Origin: Pelagibacterales bacterium SAG-MED01
Lineage (GTDB): Bacteria > Pseudomonadota > Alphaproteobacteria > Pelagibacterales > Pelagibacteraceae
Length of the DNA: 64,000 nucleotides
Reading direction: 5' to 3'
NCBI GenBank assembly: GCA_014654455.1
Contig: JACWCY010000007.1
Coordinates: 1-64,000, forward strand
Shown here: positions 1-10,874 of the stretch, piece by piece
Layout: each line of letters starts with the position of its first letter
How positions within the stretch are numbered: position 1 is the stretch's first letter
Translations under genes and position numbers: made by a program
Notes under the pieces: model-generated
Seen by the model: only the letters and a program-made list of their open reading frames with translations
Told to the model about the DNA's origin: nothing
The model's database searches: none

Positions 1-1610
1 AAGTTCACCCAATAGAAGTTGCCAATATTCTCACTGATTTAAAATTAGACAGTGCTACAATTACGACTGGTTTATTACATGATACTATTGAAGATACATT
101 TGCTACATATGAAACAATTAAAGGTGAATTTGGAGATGAAGTTGCAGATTTAGTAGATGGTGTAACAAAAATATCTGTATTAGAAAATACAGCAACATCT
201 AATTCAAAAGCAGAGAACTTTAGAAAATTAATTTTAGCCACTTCTAAAGATATACGAGTTTTATTGGTTAAAATTGCTGATCGATTACATAATATGCGCA
301 CAATTAAAGCGATAAATAAATTAGATAAAAGAGAAAGAATAGCTCAAGAAACAATGGAAATTTATGCTCCTCTAGCTGATAGAATGGGCATGCATAGAAT
401 TCGTGATGAACTTGAAGATCTTTCATTTGAAATTTTAAATAATGATGCAAGAGAATTAATTCAAAAAAGACTTGATGAAATTAAACTTGATAAAAAAAAT
501 ATTTTTGAGAATTTATCTAATGAATTTAATGATTTATTGATACAAAATAATATTAATTCAAAAATTTACGGTAGAGAAAAAACTCCTTTTTCAATTTGGA
601 GAAAAGTCCAAAAAAAAAGAGTTTCTTTGGAACAAATTACTGACATTATAGGTTTTAGAATAATTTTAGATAATATTGATGATTGTTATAAAACTTTGGG
701 AATTGTACATAAAAAATATAACTGTATACCAGGAAAATTTAAAGATTATATATCATCAGCAAAAATAAATGGTTACAAATCAATTCATACAGCTGTAATT
801 GGTTCAAACAAAAAACCTATTGAAATTCAAATTAGGACAAAACAAATGCATGAGTTTGCCGAAAGAGGTATAGCTTCACACTGGCAATATAAATCTTCTG
901 AAAAATTTAATTCGTTAACCCTAAAGGAATATGATTGGCTTAAAGATTTAGTAGAAATTATTGAAAAAAATGAAAATCCAGAACATTCATACGAATATAC
1001 AAAACTTCAAATGTTTCAAGAAAACGTTTTTTGTTTTACTCCCAAAGGATCTGTTATAAAATTACCAAAAGACGCGACAGCAATAGATTTTGCTTATGCT
1101 GTTCATACTAAAATAGGCGACACTGCTGTTGGATGTAAAGTTAACGGTAACAAAAGTGAATTACAAACAATTCTTAGGAATGGTGACAGTGTGAGTATTG
1201 TTACATCAAAAAATCAATCTCCTTCTCTTCATTGGCTGCCAATAACAAAAACTGGTAAAGCTAGAGCAGCTATAAGAAGATATTGGCATAATAAAGGTGA
1301 AGAAAAAGAAGAAAGAATTAAAAAGTACAATACTACATTATGGATCTCTTTACCTGATAAACCAGGTCAATTGGGTAATGTGAGTTCGTTAATAGGGGAA
1401 CATAAATTAAATATCTCTAATCTTGAGATGACTGGTAAAAACCCTAATTATATTAATTTTAAGTTTCAGTTAATAATAAGAGATCTTAAAAATTTCACTA
1501 ATTTTATTGCAGAGCTCAAACAAAAAGGTATAAAATTTAAAATAATTAGACACGAAGATAAAAGAAATGCTTTCACACAAAAAATCCTTAAATATTTTAA
1601 AAAAAACTAA
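1..1610 (+). CDS. spoT: RelA/SpoT family (p)ppGpp synthetase/hydrolase, 5'-truncated by window edge
   Basis: The ORF track starts at 264, but the frame is open to the window edge and encodes HPIEVANILTDLKLDSATITTGLLHDTIEDT (HD hydrolase domain). Synthetase, TGS and ACT-like regions follow. Confidence 0.93.
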   Translation, partial: VHPIEVANILTDLKLDSATITTGLLHDTIEDTFATYETIKGEFGDEVADLVDGVTKISVLENTATSNSKAENFRKLILATSKDIRVLLVKIADRLHNMRTIKAINKLDKRERIAQETMEIYAPLADRMGMHRIRDELEDLSFEILNNDARELIQKRLDEIKLDKKNIFENLSNEFNDLLIQNNINSKIYGREKTPFSIWRKVQKKRVSLEQITDIIGFRIILDNIDDCYKTLGIVHKKYNCIPGKFKDYISSAKINGYKSIHTAVIGSNKKPIEIQIRTKQMHEFAERGIASHWQYKSSEKFNSLTLKEYDWLKDLVEIIEKNENPEHSYEYTKLQMFQENVFCFTPKGSVIKLPKDATAIDFAYAVHTKIGDTAVGCKVNGNKSELQTILRNGDSVSIVTSKNQSPSLHWLPITKTGKARAAIRRYWHNKGEEKEERIKKYNTTLWISLPDKPGQLGNVSSLIGEHKLNISNLEMTGKNPNYINFKFQLIIRDLKNFTNFIAELKQKGIKFKIIRHEDKRNAFTQKILKYFKKN

Positions 1611-2154
1611 TGCCTTATTAGAAGGACATTTCGTTTTATCTTCAGGTTTACATTCAACAAAATATATTCAATGTGCTAAACTTTTAAGTTATCCAGCGAA
1701 AGCTGAAGTTATATGTAAATCTTTAGCTAATAAGATAAAAAAAAAATTTAGAAAAATTGATATTATTTTAGCTCCAGCTATGGGTGGAATAATCATAGGA
1801 TATGAAATTGGCAGACTTTTAAAAAAAGAAACTATTTTTTGTGAGAGAGTAAAAGGAAAATTTACTTTAAGAAGAGGTTTTAAAATAAAAAAAGGGTCAA
1901 AAGTTTTGATAATTGAAGATGTGATAACAACAGGTAAATCTAGCATGGAATGTGTTAAATTAATAAAAAAAGCTAAAGGATCACTAGTTGGTTTTGCTAG
2001 TATTATAGATAGATCTACAAATAAAACTTTAAAGATAAAGAAAAAAATAGTTTCCCATTTAAAAATTGATGTGCCGACATTCAAAAAAAATCAATTACCT
2101 AATGATCTTAAATCTATTTCAATAACAACTCCTGGGAGTAGATTTATTAAGTGA
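1567..2154 (+). CDS. pyrE: Orotate phosphoribosyltransferase
   Basis: PRPP-binding motif VLIIEDVITTGKS and N-terminal LLEGHFVLSSGLHS; overlaps the end of rel/spoT. Confidence 0.9.
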   Translation: MLSHKKSLNILKKTNALLEGHFVLSSGLHSTKYIQCAKLLSYPAKAEVICKSLANKIKKKFRKIDIILAPAMGGIIIGYEIGRLLKKETIFCERVKGKFTLRRGFKIKKGSKVLIIEDVITTGKSSMECVKLIKKAKGSLVGFASIIDRSTNKTLKIKKKIVSHLKIDVPTFKKNQLPNDLKSISITTPGSRFIK

Positions 2155-2873
2155 TACGTTTAGGTGTAAATATTGATCATGTGGCAACTTTAAGAAATGC
2201 ACGAGGTGAACTTCATCCTGACCCTATTAAAGCAGCTAAATTTGTCAAAAAAATAGGCGCAGACTCTATAACAATCCATCTAAGAGAAGACAGAAGACAT
2301 ATTAATGATAAAGATGCAAAAAAAATATGTCAAATTAAAAATCTTCCAGTTAATTTAGAAATTTCTACAAATTATAGAATTGTTAAAGTAGCCCTCAAAG
2401 TTAAACCAAGTTTTATTTGTATTGTACCTGAAAATAGAAAAGAAATTACAACAGAAGGTGGTTTAAATTTAAAAAAAAACAGTTTCAAGATTAAGAAAAT
2501 TATATCAAAATTTAAAAAAGAAAATATTAGGACAAGTTTGTTCATTAATCCATCTGTTGATGATATTAAAATTTCAAAAAAATTAGGATCTGATTGTGTT
2601 GAAATACACACAGGTAAACTATCAAATCTAATTAAATCTAAAAAAGATTATTCAAACGAACTCAATCGTATTAAGAAATGTTCTATACTTGCTGACAATT
2701 TATCAATTGAAGTTCATGCTGGACATGGATTAGATTATAAAACAACAAAAGTTTTATCTAAAATTAAACAAATTAAAGAATTTAATATTGGTCATTATTT
2801 GATAGGTGAGTCAATTTTTTACGGTCTTAAAAATGTTATTAAAAATTTTAAAGAAATTTTAAAGAAAAAATAA
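2151..2873 (+). CDS. pdxJ: Pyridoxine 5'-phosphate synthase
   Basis: MIRLGVNIDHVATLRNARG...DPIKAA and EVHAGHGLDY motifs; GTG start. Confidence 0.95.
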   Translation: MIRLGVNIDHVATLRNARGELHPDPIKAAKFVKKIGADSITIHLREDRRHINDKDAKKICQIKNLPVNLEISTNYRIVKVALKVKPSFICIVPENRKEITTEGGLNLKKNSFKIKKIISKFKKENIRTSLFINPSVDDIKISKKLGSDCVEIHTGKLSNLIKSKKDYSNELNRIKKCSILADNLSIEVHAGHGLDYKTTKVLSKIKQIKEFNIGHYLIGESIFYGLKNVIKNFKEILKKK

Positions 2874-3259
2874 TGAAAATATTAGGTATAGGAGTTGATG
2901 TTATTTATAACAAACGAATTCAAAAACTAATTGATAATAAAATCTTTATAAAAAGAACTTTTGGAAAAAAAGAAGTTAAATTTGCTCAAAAAAATTCCAA
3001 TAGGATAAATTATTTTGCAAAAAGATTTGCTGCTAAAGAAGCTTTTGCTAAATCTATTGGAACTGGTTTTAGAAATAACTTAAATTTTAAAGATATTGAA
3101 ATTTTAAATGATAATATTGGTAAACCTTATTTTTTTAAATCAAAAAAAATTAATGAAATCATAAAAAAAAGATTCAAAATTAAAAACTTTGATTTATTTC
3201 TTTCTATTTCAGATGAAAAAGATTATTCAGTAGCTTTTACAATTTTACAATCAAAATAA
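2873..3259 (+). CDS. acpS: Holo-[acyl-carrier-protein] synthase
   Basis: GIGVDVIYNKRI...RFAAKEAFAKSIGTG; pdxJ-acpS-lepB synteny. Confidence 0.93.
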   Translation: MKILGIGVDVIYNKRIQKLIDNKIFIKRTFGKKEVKFAQKNSNRINYFAKRFAAKEAFAKSIGTGFRNNLNFKDIEILNDNIGKPYFFKSKKINEIIKKRFKIKNFDLFLSISDEKDYSVAFTILQSK

Positions 3260-3993
3260 TGTTAGATAAAAAATTTTTTATAGAAAATATCAAAACACTA
3301 ATTTATGCATTTATAATTGCAATAGTTATTAGATCTTTAATTATTCAACCTTTTTACATTCCTTCATCATCGATGGAGCCAAATTTACTTGTTGGCGATA
3401 GACTTTTTGTTACTAAATATTCTTATGGTTATAGTAAACACTCTTTTCCATTTAGTCCTTCCATTTTTAAGGGTAGGATATTTGACTCAGAGCCTAAAAG
3501 GGGTGATGTTATTGTATTCAAAACACCAGCAGATAACAGAACTGATTATATTAAAAGATTAGTTGGATTACCTGGTGATCAAATACAATTCATTGAATCG
3601 AATTTATTTATAAATAATAGTGAAGTACTCAAATCAAGAATATCAAAAAAAGATAAGATCTTTTGTGGAAATAAAAATATTGATGTTTATACATTTGAAG
3701 AATTGTTGCCTAATGGCAAAAAGCATAAAAGTGTTTATTTAAAAAATTACTCATATAAAAATTCAGATCTATTTGTAGTACCTCCAAATCATTATTTTTT
3801 TTTAGGTGATAATAGAGACTGCTCAAAAGATAGTAGGTTTTTAGCTAGTGTAGGATATGTTCATAGAGATAATCTTGTAGGTAAAGCTCAATTTATTTTT
3901 TTTTCATCAGATAAATCCATAGGTAATATTTTTTCATTCTGGAAATGGAACAGATCATTAAGATTTGACAGATTTTTTAAGAAAATAATTTAA
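3259..3993 (+). CDS. lepB: Signal peptidase I
   Basis: PSSSMEPNLLVGDRLFVTKYSYG, RGDVIVFK, YIKRLVGLPGD, FLGDNRDCSKDSR motifs. Confidence 0.95.
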   Translation: MLDKKFFIENIKTLIYAFIIAIVIRSLIIQPFYIPSSSMEPNLLVGDRLFVTKYSYGYSKHSFPFSPSIFKGRIFDSEPKRGDVIVFKTPADNRTDYIKRLVGLPGDQIQFIESNLFINNSEVLKSRISKKDKIFCGNKNIDVYTFEELLPNGKKHKSVYLKNYSYKNSDLFVVPPNHYFFLGDNRDCSKDSRFLASVGYVHRDNLVGKAQFIFFSSDKSIGNIFSFWKWNRSLRFDRFFKKII

Positions 3994-4658
3994 TGAAAAT
4001 AGATTTTCAAAATTTAGAAAAAAAAACTAAAATTACTTTTAGAAATAAAGATTTATTAACTAAGTCTTTAACTCATAAAAGTTTTAATAAAGAAAATAAT
4101 AATGAAAAATTAGAATTTCTTGGAGATAGGGTTTTAGGTTTAGTAATGGCAAAAAAATTATTAGAAATTTATCCAAATGAAAAAGAAGGTATTTTAGACA
4201 AGAAATTTGCAAGTCTTGTTAACAAAAAAACTTGTTTACAAATTGCAAATAAACTTGATTTACATAAATATGTATTAACTTTTAATTCAAGTAATAAAAA
4301 GATTATAGAAGATAAGGTTTTGGCAGATAGTTGTGAAGCTTTAATTGGTTCAATATATTTGGATAAGGGGTTTAATACAGTTGAAAAATTTATATTAGAT
4401 TTTTGGTCTGATCATATTAAGGATAGTATAATTACTCAAATAGATGCTAAGACTAAGTTGCAAGAATTTTCCCTTAAAAAATTCAAGAAACTCCCAATTT
4501 ATAAAACAATCTCAAATACTGGTCCAAGACACAAACCTCTTTTTAAAGTTAGTGTAAAATTGGTAGATACTAAATCATATGTTGCTGAAGGTAAGTCAAA
4601 AAAAGATGCAGAACAGAATGCAGCTGTGATATGTTTGCAGAATATAAAGAAAATATGA
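3993..4658 (+). CDS. rnc: Ribonuclease III
   Basis: NEKLEFLGDRVLGLVMAK signature and C-terminal dsRBD. Confidence 0.95.
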   Translation: MKIDFQNLEKKTKITFRNKDLLTKSLTHKSFNKENNNEKLEFLGDRVLGLVMAKKLLEIYPNEKEGILDKKFASLVNKKTCLQIANKLDLHKYVLTFNSSNKKIIEDKVLADSCEALIGSIYLDKGFNTVEKFILDFWSDHIKDSIITQIDAKTKLQEFSLKKFKKLPIYKTISNTGPRHKPLFKVSVKLVDTKSYVAEGKSKKDAEQNAAVICLQNIKKI

Positions 4659-5335
4659 TTTGGAGTGATACTGCCTTTTTATTATCTAAAAATAGATATA
4701 ATGAAAACTCATTAATTGCAGAAGTTTTTACTGAAAATCATGGTAAAGTTTCTGGAATAATTTTTGGTGGAACGTCTCATAAATTAAAGAATTATCTTCA
4801 AATTGGAAATAAAGTTCATTTAAATTTCAACTCTAAATCTGAAAATAGAATAGGATATTTTAAAGTTGAAATTCAAGAAGCTTTGTCACCATTTTTTTTT
4901 GATGATCAACAAAAACTTTCTTGTATAACTTCTGCTATGCATTTAATTAAAATCTTAACAGCTGAATCTCAAAGAAATCATTTTATTTACCATTTAATTG
5001 AAGATTTTTATTTTTTATTAAAAAATGAAAATTGGATTAAAAATTATATTTTTTGGGAATTAGAATTATTTAAATTAGTTGGTTATGATTTAGAATTTAG
5101 AAATTTAGTAGATAAAAAAGTTATAGGTAATGAATTAAAATATATATCTAAATCATCAATCGAAAAAAAAGTAGTTCCAAATTTTTTAATAGACAAAGAT
5201 CTAAACACTAAGGATATAAAAATTTTGTTGAATGGTTTAAAATTAGTTGGTGATTATTTAGATAAAACCATATTGAAACCAAATAATTTAACACACCCAA
5301 TTAGTAGGCAGCACTTTATAAATTCCCTTAAATGA
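4655..5335 (+). CDS. recO: DNA repair protein RecO
   Basis: MIWSDTAFLLSKNRYNENSLIAEVFTENHGKVSGIIFGG. The ATG at 4655 overlaps the rnc stop; the ORF-track start at 4631 is probably too far upstream. Confidence 0.85.
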   Translation: MIWSDTAFLLSKNRYNENSLIAEVFTENHGKVSGIIFGGTSHKLKNYLQIGNKVHLNFNSKSENRIGYFKVEIQEALSPFFFDDQQKLSCITSAMHLIKILTAESQRNHFIYHLIEDFYFLLKNENWIKNYIFWELELFKLVGYDLEFRNLVDKKVIGNELKYISKSSIEKKVVPNFLIDKDLNTKDIKILLNGLKLVGDYLDKTILKPNNLTHPISRQHFINSLK

Positions 5336-5336
5336 T

Positions 5337-6323
5337 TACTGCAAAATCTTATCTAGTCTATCAGCGTAATAAGTAACAATTGCGTTTGCGCCAGATCTTT
5401 TGAAAGAAATTAAACTTTCTAAAATTACATTATTATCAATAATACCCTTTTTTATGCCATGAGATAAAAGACTATATTCACCAGAGACGGTAGGCCATTA
5501 CTGGTATCTTAAAGTTATCTTTAATTAATCTAATTATATCCAAATAAGGTAAACCTGGTTTAACCATCACCATGTCTGCTCCTTCTTTTATATCTAAAGA
5601 AACCTCTCTTAAAGCTTCATTTTTATTTCTGAAATCCATTTGATAATTTTTTTTATTACCCTTTAAAAGTCCCTTTGAACCTATTGCATCACGAAATGGT
5701 CCATAAAAACTTGAAGAGTATTTTACTGCATAAGATAAAATTTGTGTCATTTGGAATCCATTTTTATCAAGAGATTTTCTAATTTTACCTATTCTACCAT
5801 CCATCATGTCAGATGGAGCTAATACATCACAACCCATTTGAGCTTGTAACAAAGATTGATTTATTAAAACATTGATTGTTTCATCATTTAAAACATATCC
5901 AGAATTCAACAAGCCATCGTGTCCATGAGATGTATAGGGATCTAGAGCCACGTCACACATTATACCTATCTCATTTTTATATTTTTTTTTAATAAGTTGT
6001 ATGGCTTTACAAACTAAATTATCCTCATTTAAAGCTTCAGTTCCTAGTGCATTTTTCTTTTTTTTATCTGTATATGGAAATAATGCAATCATAGGTAATC
6101 TATCTTTAATTGCTTTATCGACGATTCGACTTAATTTATCTAATGAATATCGATATACATCTGGCATTGTATTAATGGGTAATTTTTTATTATTACCATC
6201 AATCAAAAATACTGGTAATATAAAATCATTTGAGGTTAAGTTATTTTCTTCAATTAGTTTTCTAGACCAATCGTTTTTGCGACTGCGTCTAAGTCTCAAA
6301 CTTGGAAATTTACCTGTAATCAT
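5337..6323 (-). CDS. hemB: Delta-aminolevulinic acid dehydratase, frameshifted near 5495
   Basis: The ORF at 5478-6323 ends ...KIPVMAYRLW*, where HemB should read PVMAYQVSGEYS. The missing C-terminus (VSGEYSLLSHGIKKG...IVTYYADRLDKILQ) lies in another frame down to 5337. Confidence 0.88.
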
Positions 6324-6395
6324 TTTTAAATTAATTTATAATATGCGACAAATGTTATATACAAATATAACTTAAAAACGATATTAAACAATCTT

Positions 6396-6988
6396 ATGAA
6401 TTTAAATTTTAACGATTTTCAAAAACAAAACATCAAGTTTGACATAAATGAACTTAAAAAAGCTTATAATGATATACTTGAACTTAAAGATTTTAGTGGT
6501 CCAGAGGGAGTTTCTAACTTTGGAGCAATATCTTTGACGCAAATCCCAGGTGACCCAAACTCTATTAAAGGTCATAAAGCTAGAGGTGTGTTTTGGACCA
6601 AACCAGATGAGACAGGAAAGGAAGTTATTAGGGATGAAAAAATTAATGAGGCAGCATACTCAGAATTTATTAAAGAATATAAAAAAAAACTTATTTTAAA
6701 GAAGTGTTTGATGTTTTATCCTCAAAATATAAATTAGGTCGAGTCAGAATTTTATTAAAACAACCTCGATCTACACTTAGTTGGCATAGAGACCCGGAAC
6801 CTAGATTACATATACCAATAATTACAAACCCAGGATCAATAATGGTGATTGATAATGTTGCTAAACATTTACCTGCAGACGGATCTGTTTGGATTACAAA
6901 TAATACAAAATATCATAATGCTTTCAACGGTGGTGAAGAAAATAGAGTTCACTTAGTTGCATGTGTTCTAAATCATAAATTTAATTAA
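6396..6988 (+). CDS. 2OG-Fe(II) oxygenase / Asp-Asn beta-hydroxylase-like protein, frameshifted at poly-A about 6681
   Basis: Two overlapping ORFs (6396-6737, 6704-6988). Joining them at A9 (6681-6689) gives EYKK..TYFKEVFDVLSSKYKLGRVRILLKQPRSTLSWHRDPEPRLH, with an HxD motif and a distal His. Confidence 0.6.
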
Positions 6989-6989
6989 T

Positions 6990-7417
6990 TTGAAAAAAAT
7001 ATTTATTTCATCAGATCACGCTGGATACAATTTAAAAGAACAAATTAAAAAAAAATTTTCAAAAAAATATGAATTTCAAGATTTAGGGACCAATAGCTCT
7101 AAAGACTCAGTTAATTATCCAGATTTTGCTCATAAACTTTGTAAAAAAAATTGTTAATAATAGTTCAAATATGGGAATTTTAGTTTGTGGCTCTGGTATG
7201 GGGATGTCTATGGCAGCAAATAGACACAAAAAAAATAAGAGCTGCAGTGTGTTATTCTATTAAAAATACAAAATTATCTAGATTGCATAATAACGCAAAT
7301 ATTATTACATTAGGATCTAGATTAACAAAAAAAAATACTGCTTTTAAATGCATAGAAGTTTTTATGAACACGAAATTTGAAGGTGGCAGGCACAAAAAAA
7401 GAGTAAATAAGATTTAA
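6990..7417 (+). CDS. rpiB: Ribose 5-phosphate isomerase B, with two poly-A frameshifts
   Basis: [33 protein letters not shown]...[10 protein letters not shown] then [30 protein letters not shown]..., spread across frames. Breaks at about 7143-7150 and 7228-7236; TTG start. Confidence 0.85.
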
Positions 7418-7422
7418 AGATT

Positions 7423-8737
7423 ATGTCTAGCGAAAAAAAATATCTAAACCCGACTTATGAAGATTTTTTTGAAAAAAGTCTTTCTAAAACTGATCCAGAC
7501 TTATTCAAAGCTATTAATGATGAATTAGTAAGACAACAAAATCACATCGAATTGATTGCATCTGAAAATATTGTTTCTCAAGCTGTTCTAGAAGCTCAAG
7601 GTTCTGTTCTAACAAATAAATATGCTGAAGGTTATCCAGGTAAGAGATATTACAATGGATGTGAACATGTAGATGTAGCTGAAAAATTAGCTCTTGAGAG
7701 AATTAAAAAACTTTTTAATTGCAAATACGCAAATGTACAACCTCATTCAGGTGCACAAGCAAATGGAGCAGTGTTTTTAGCTCTATTAAAACCACATGAT
7801 ACGTTTATGGGTATGAGTTTAAATTCTGGTGGACACATTACTCATGGATTAAAAATCTCTATGTCTGGTAAATGGTTTAATGCAATTAGTTATGATGTTG
7901 ATAAAAAATCTGAACTAATTGATTACGACAATGTTGAAAAACTCGCTCTTGAAAACAAACCCAAATTAATAATTGCTGGCGGAAGTGCATATTCAAGAGT
8001 TATTGATTTTAAAAGATTTCGTGAAATAGCAGATAAAGTTGGAGCATATTTAATGGTTGATATGGCACACTTTTCGGGTTTAGTAGCTGGAAAAGGTTAC
8101 CCTAATCCATGTGATTATGCTCACGTAGTAACATCCACAACTCATAAAGTGTTTAGAAGTGCCAGAGGAGGAATAATTTTATCCAATGATGAAGAATTGG
8201 GTAAAAAATTTGATACAGCAGTTTTTTCCAGGGTATCAAGGTGGACCTTTGATGCATATAGTTGCAGCAAAAGCTGCAGGTTTTTTTGAAGCACTTAAAC
8301 CAGAATTTCAAACTTATATTAAGAATGTTTTAGCTAATGCAAAAATGTTAGCTGAAACTTTAAAAAACAATGGTTTCAAAATTTATTCAGGTGGTACTGA
8401 CACTCACTTAATGCTTGTTGATCTAAGGCCTTTTAACGTTAAAGGAAATTTAGCCTCAGAAAGTTTATGTAGAGCTAATATTACATGTAATAAAAATGGA
8501 ATACCTTTTGATACAGAAAAACCAATGATTACTTCTGGGATACGACTAGGATCTCAAGCCGCAACTACAAGAGGTTTTGGTTTAAAGGAATTTGAAAAAG
8601 TTGGTAATTTAATAACGAAGGTAATGAAAGGTTTATCTGAAAATCCAGAGGATAATAGTAAAGTTGAGGAAGAGGTTAGAAATGAAGTTGTTGATTTATG
8701 TTCTAACTTTCCAATTTATAAAAATTTGAATAAATGA
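7423..8737 (+). CDS. glyA: Serine hydroxymethyltransferase, frameshifted at poly-T about 8221
   Basis: SHMT N-terminus ([44 protein letters not shown]) and the C-terminal half in frame 8186-8737. One extra T in gttttttcc interrupts [11 protein letters not shown]. Confidence 0.95.
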
Positions 8738-9192
8738 TTTGCCCTTGTGAAAAAAAAGGTGAGACTTCAGTTGTAGACTCTCGACCAACTGAAGATGGTA
8801 CCGCTATAAGAAGAAGAAGACTTTGTTCATGTGGAGAGAGATTTACTACTTTTGAAAGAATTCAATATAGAGAGTTAATGGTAGTTAAAAAAAATGGAAG
8901 AAAATCTTCCTTTGATAGAGATAAACTTGCAAAATCTATTTATATAGCTTTAAAGAAAAGACCCTTAGATACCGAAACAGTTGAAAAATTTATAAGTCGG
9001 ATATCAAGATCTTTAGAAGAACTTGGTCAAAGTGAGATTTCAAGTAACACCATTGGAACAATGGTAATGGAGGGTTTGAAAGAACTTGATCCAGTTGCCT
9101 ACGTAAGATTTGCCTCTGTCTATAGGAACTTTAGAGAAGAAAAAGATTTTGTACAATTTGTGGACAAAATAGATGTCTTCAAAAAAAGATAA
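8734..9192 (+). CDS. nrdR: Transcriptional repressor NrdR
   Basis: [42 protein letters not shown] Zn-ribbon and ATP-cone. Confidence 0.95.
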   Translation: MICPCEKKGETSVVDSRPTEDGTAIRRRRLCSCGERFTTFERIQYRELMVVKKNGRKSSFDRDKLAKSIYIALKKRPLDTETVEKFISRISRSLEELGQSEISSNTIGTMVMEGLKELDPVAYVRFASVYRNFREEKDFVQFVDKIDVFKKR

Positions 9193-10276
9193 ATTTACAT
9201 TAAAAGATAAAAATTATATGAAACTTGCTTTAAACCTAGCAAGTGCTCGAAAAGGACTAACTGGAGATAATCCATCAGTAGGATGTTTGATAGTTAAAAA
9301 TGATAAGGTAATCTCGATTGGGCAAACTGGCTTAGAAGGAAGACCCCATGCTGAACACAACGCAATTAATAATTCTTTAGAGGAACTAAAAGGTTCAAAA
9401 ATGTATGTGACCCTTGAACCTTGTAATCATTATGGCAAAACACCCCCATGTACTAATAGCATTATTAAAAGTGGTATTAGTGAAATTATTTATGGAATGG
9501 ATGATATTGATAAAAAAGTTAAAGGAAAAAGTTTTAAAATTTTATCAAATAAAAAGATAAAAGTTAAAAAAGGTCTCTTAAAAAAAGAGGCTAAAAGTTT
9601 GTACGACTCTTATATTGTTAATAGAAATAAAAAGTTACCCTATGTTACTGGAAAGATTGCCGTTTCAAAGAATAGTTTAATTTATAGCAAAGGAACTAAA
9701 AGAATAACTGATAAGTCATCTGATAAATTAACTCATTATTTACGATATAAAAACGACTCTATAATGATTTCATCCAAAACACTAAATACTGATAATCCAA
9801 AACTAAACTGTAGATTAAAAGGTTTTGAAAAATTTTCACCTAAAAGAATAATCTTAGATAGTAACTTAGAAATAAAAATGAATAGTTATATAATTAAATC
9901 ATCAAAAAAAAATAATACAATTATATTTCATAACTCATCAAACAATAAAAAGATACAAACCTTAAAGAAAAGACTAACACTAGTTAAATCTAAAGTTGAT
10001 AATAACAAATTATTTAATTTAAGAATAATCTTAAAAAAATTATATACTTTAGGTACAAGAAATTTATTAGTTGAAGGTGGTGATGAGATTACTAAAAATT
10101 TGATTAAAGATAGATTAATTGATAAATTTTACCTGTTTAAAAGCCCTAAAAACTTGAAAACTAGTGGAAAACATAAATTCTTCACATCTTTTAGTATATT
10201 AATTAGTAGATATAAAAAAAAATCTAAAATTAGTTCTAAACTAGCTAAAGATAACATTACAATTTATAAAAGATAA
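9173..10276 (+). CDS. ribD: Bifunctional diaminohydroxyphosphoribosylaminopyrimidine deaminase / 5-amino-6-(5-phosphoribosylamino)uracil reductase
   Basis: HAEHNAI...[15 protein letters not shown] deaminase motif and C-terminal reductase (LLVEGGDEI). Confidence 0.92.
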   Translation: MSSKKDKFTLKDKNYMKLALNLASARKGLTGDNPSVGCLIVKNDKVISIGQTGLEGRPHAEHNAINNSLEELKGSKMYVTLEPCNHYGKTPPCTNSIIKSGISEIIYGMDDIDKKVKGKSFKILSNKKIKVKKGLLKKEAKSLYDSYIVNRNKKLPYVTGKIAVSKNSLIYSKGTKRITDKSSDKLTHYLRYKNDSIMISSKTLNTDNPKLNCRLKGFEKFSPKRIILDSNLEIKMNSYIIKSSKKNNTIIFHNSSNNKKIQTLKKRLTLVKSKVDNNKLFNLRIILKKLYTLGTRNLLVEGGDEITKNLIKDRLIDKFYLFKSPKNLKTSGKHKFFTSFSILISRYKKKSKISSKLAKDNITIYKR

Positions 10277-10277
10277 A

Positions 10278-10874
10278 ATGTTCAACGGAATTATATTTAA
10301 CAAAGGTTTAATTACAAATATATCTAAAAGATCAAAGGGTATAAATATTTTTGTAAAATCTGATCTCAAATTAAATAATAAAGATATCGGAGTATCAGTT
10401 GCCTGTGATGGCGTATGTTTAACTCTGATTACAATAAAAAAAAAAAATTATGGAATTTTATCTTTCTAATGAAACTGTTAAAAGATCAAAATTTAAATTT
10501 TTAAAAATAAAAGATTTAATCAACTTAGAACTCCCACTTAAATATGGTCAAAAAGTTTCAGGTCACATATGTCAAGGGCATGTTGATACAACTGGTAAAG
10601 TTTTAAATGTTCAAAAAGTAGATAAGTCCTATGTATTTAATTTTGAAATTAATTCTAAAGAAAGAAAAAATATTATTGAAAAAGCCTCAATTTGTATTAA
10701 TGGTATTTCTTTAACAATATCTAAAGTTACAAAAAAAAAGGTTTTCAAATATGGGTAATTCCACATACATATAAATTAACCAATTTATCAAAAGTTAAAA
10801 AAGGAAGTATTGTTAATATTGAAATAGATATTCTTTCTAAATACGTTAAAAATTTTCTTCATGAAAAAAAATAA
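10278..10874 (+). CDS. ribE: Riboflavin synthase alpha chain, with two poly-A frameshifts
   Basis: MFNGIIFNKGLI...GVSVACDGVCLTLI / YGQKVSGHICQGHVDTTGK...SICINGISLTI / VFQIWVIPHTYKLTNL across three frames. Breaks at about 10434-10447 and 10731-10740. Confidence 0.85.

Noticed and set aside
1689-2084. Antisense ORF (131 aa) opposite pyrE
   Set aside because: Hydrophobic mirror of the coding strand fully inside pyrE; typical spurious ORF in AT-rich DNA. The same applies to other antisense ORFs, e.g. 5-301, 2372-2611, 10875-11066, 24688-24924, 61090-61488.
6001-6375. ORF opposite hemB on the plus strand
   Set aside because: Entirely antisense to the conserved HemB N-terminus; no recognisable domain.
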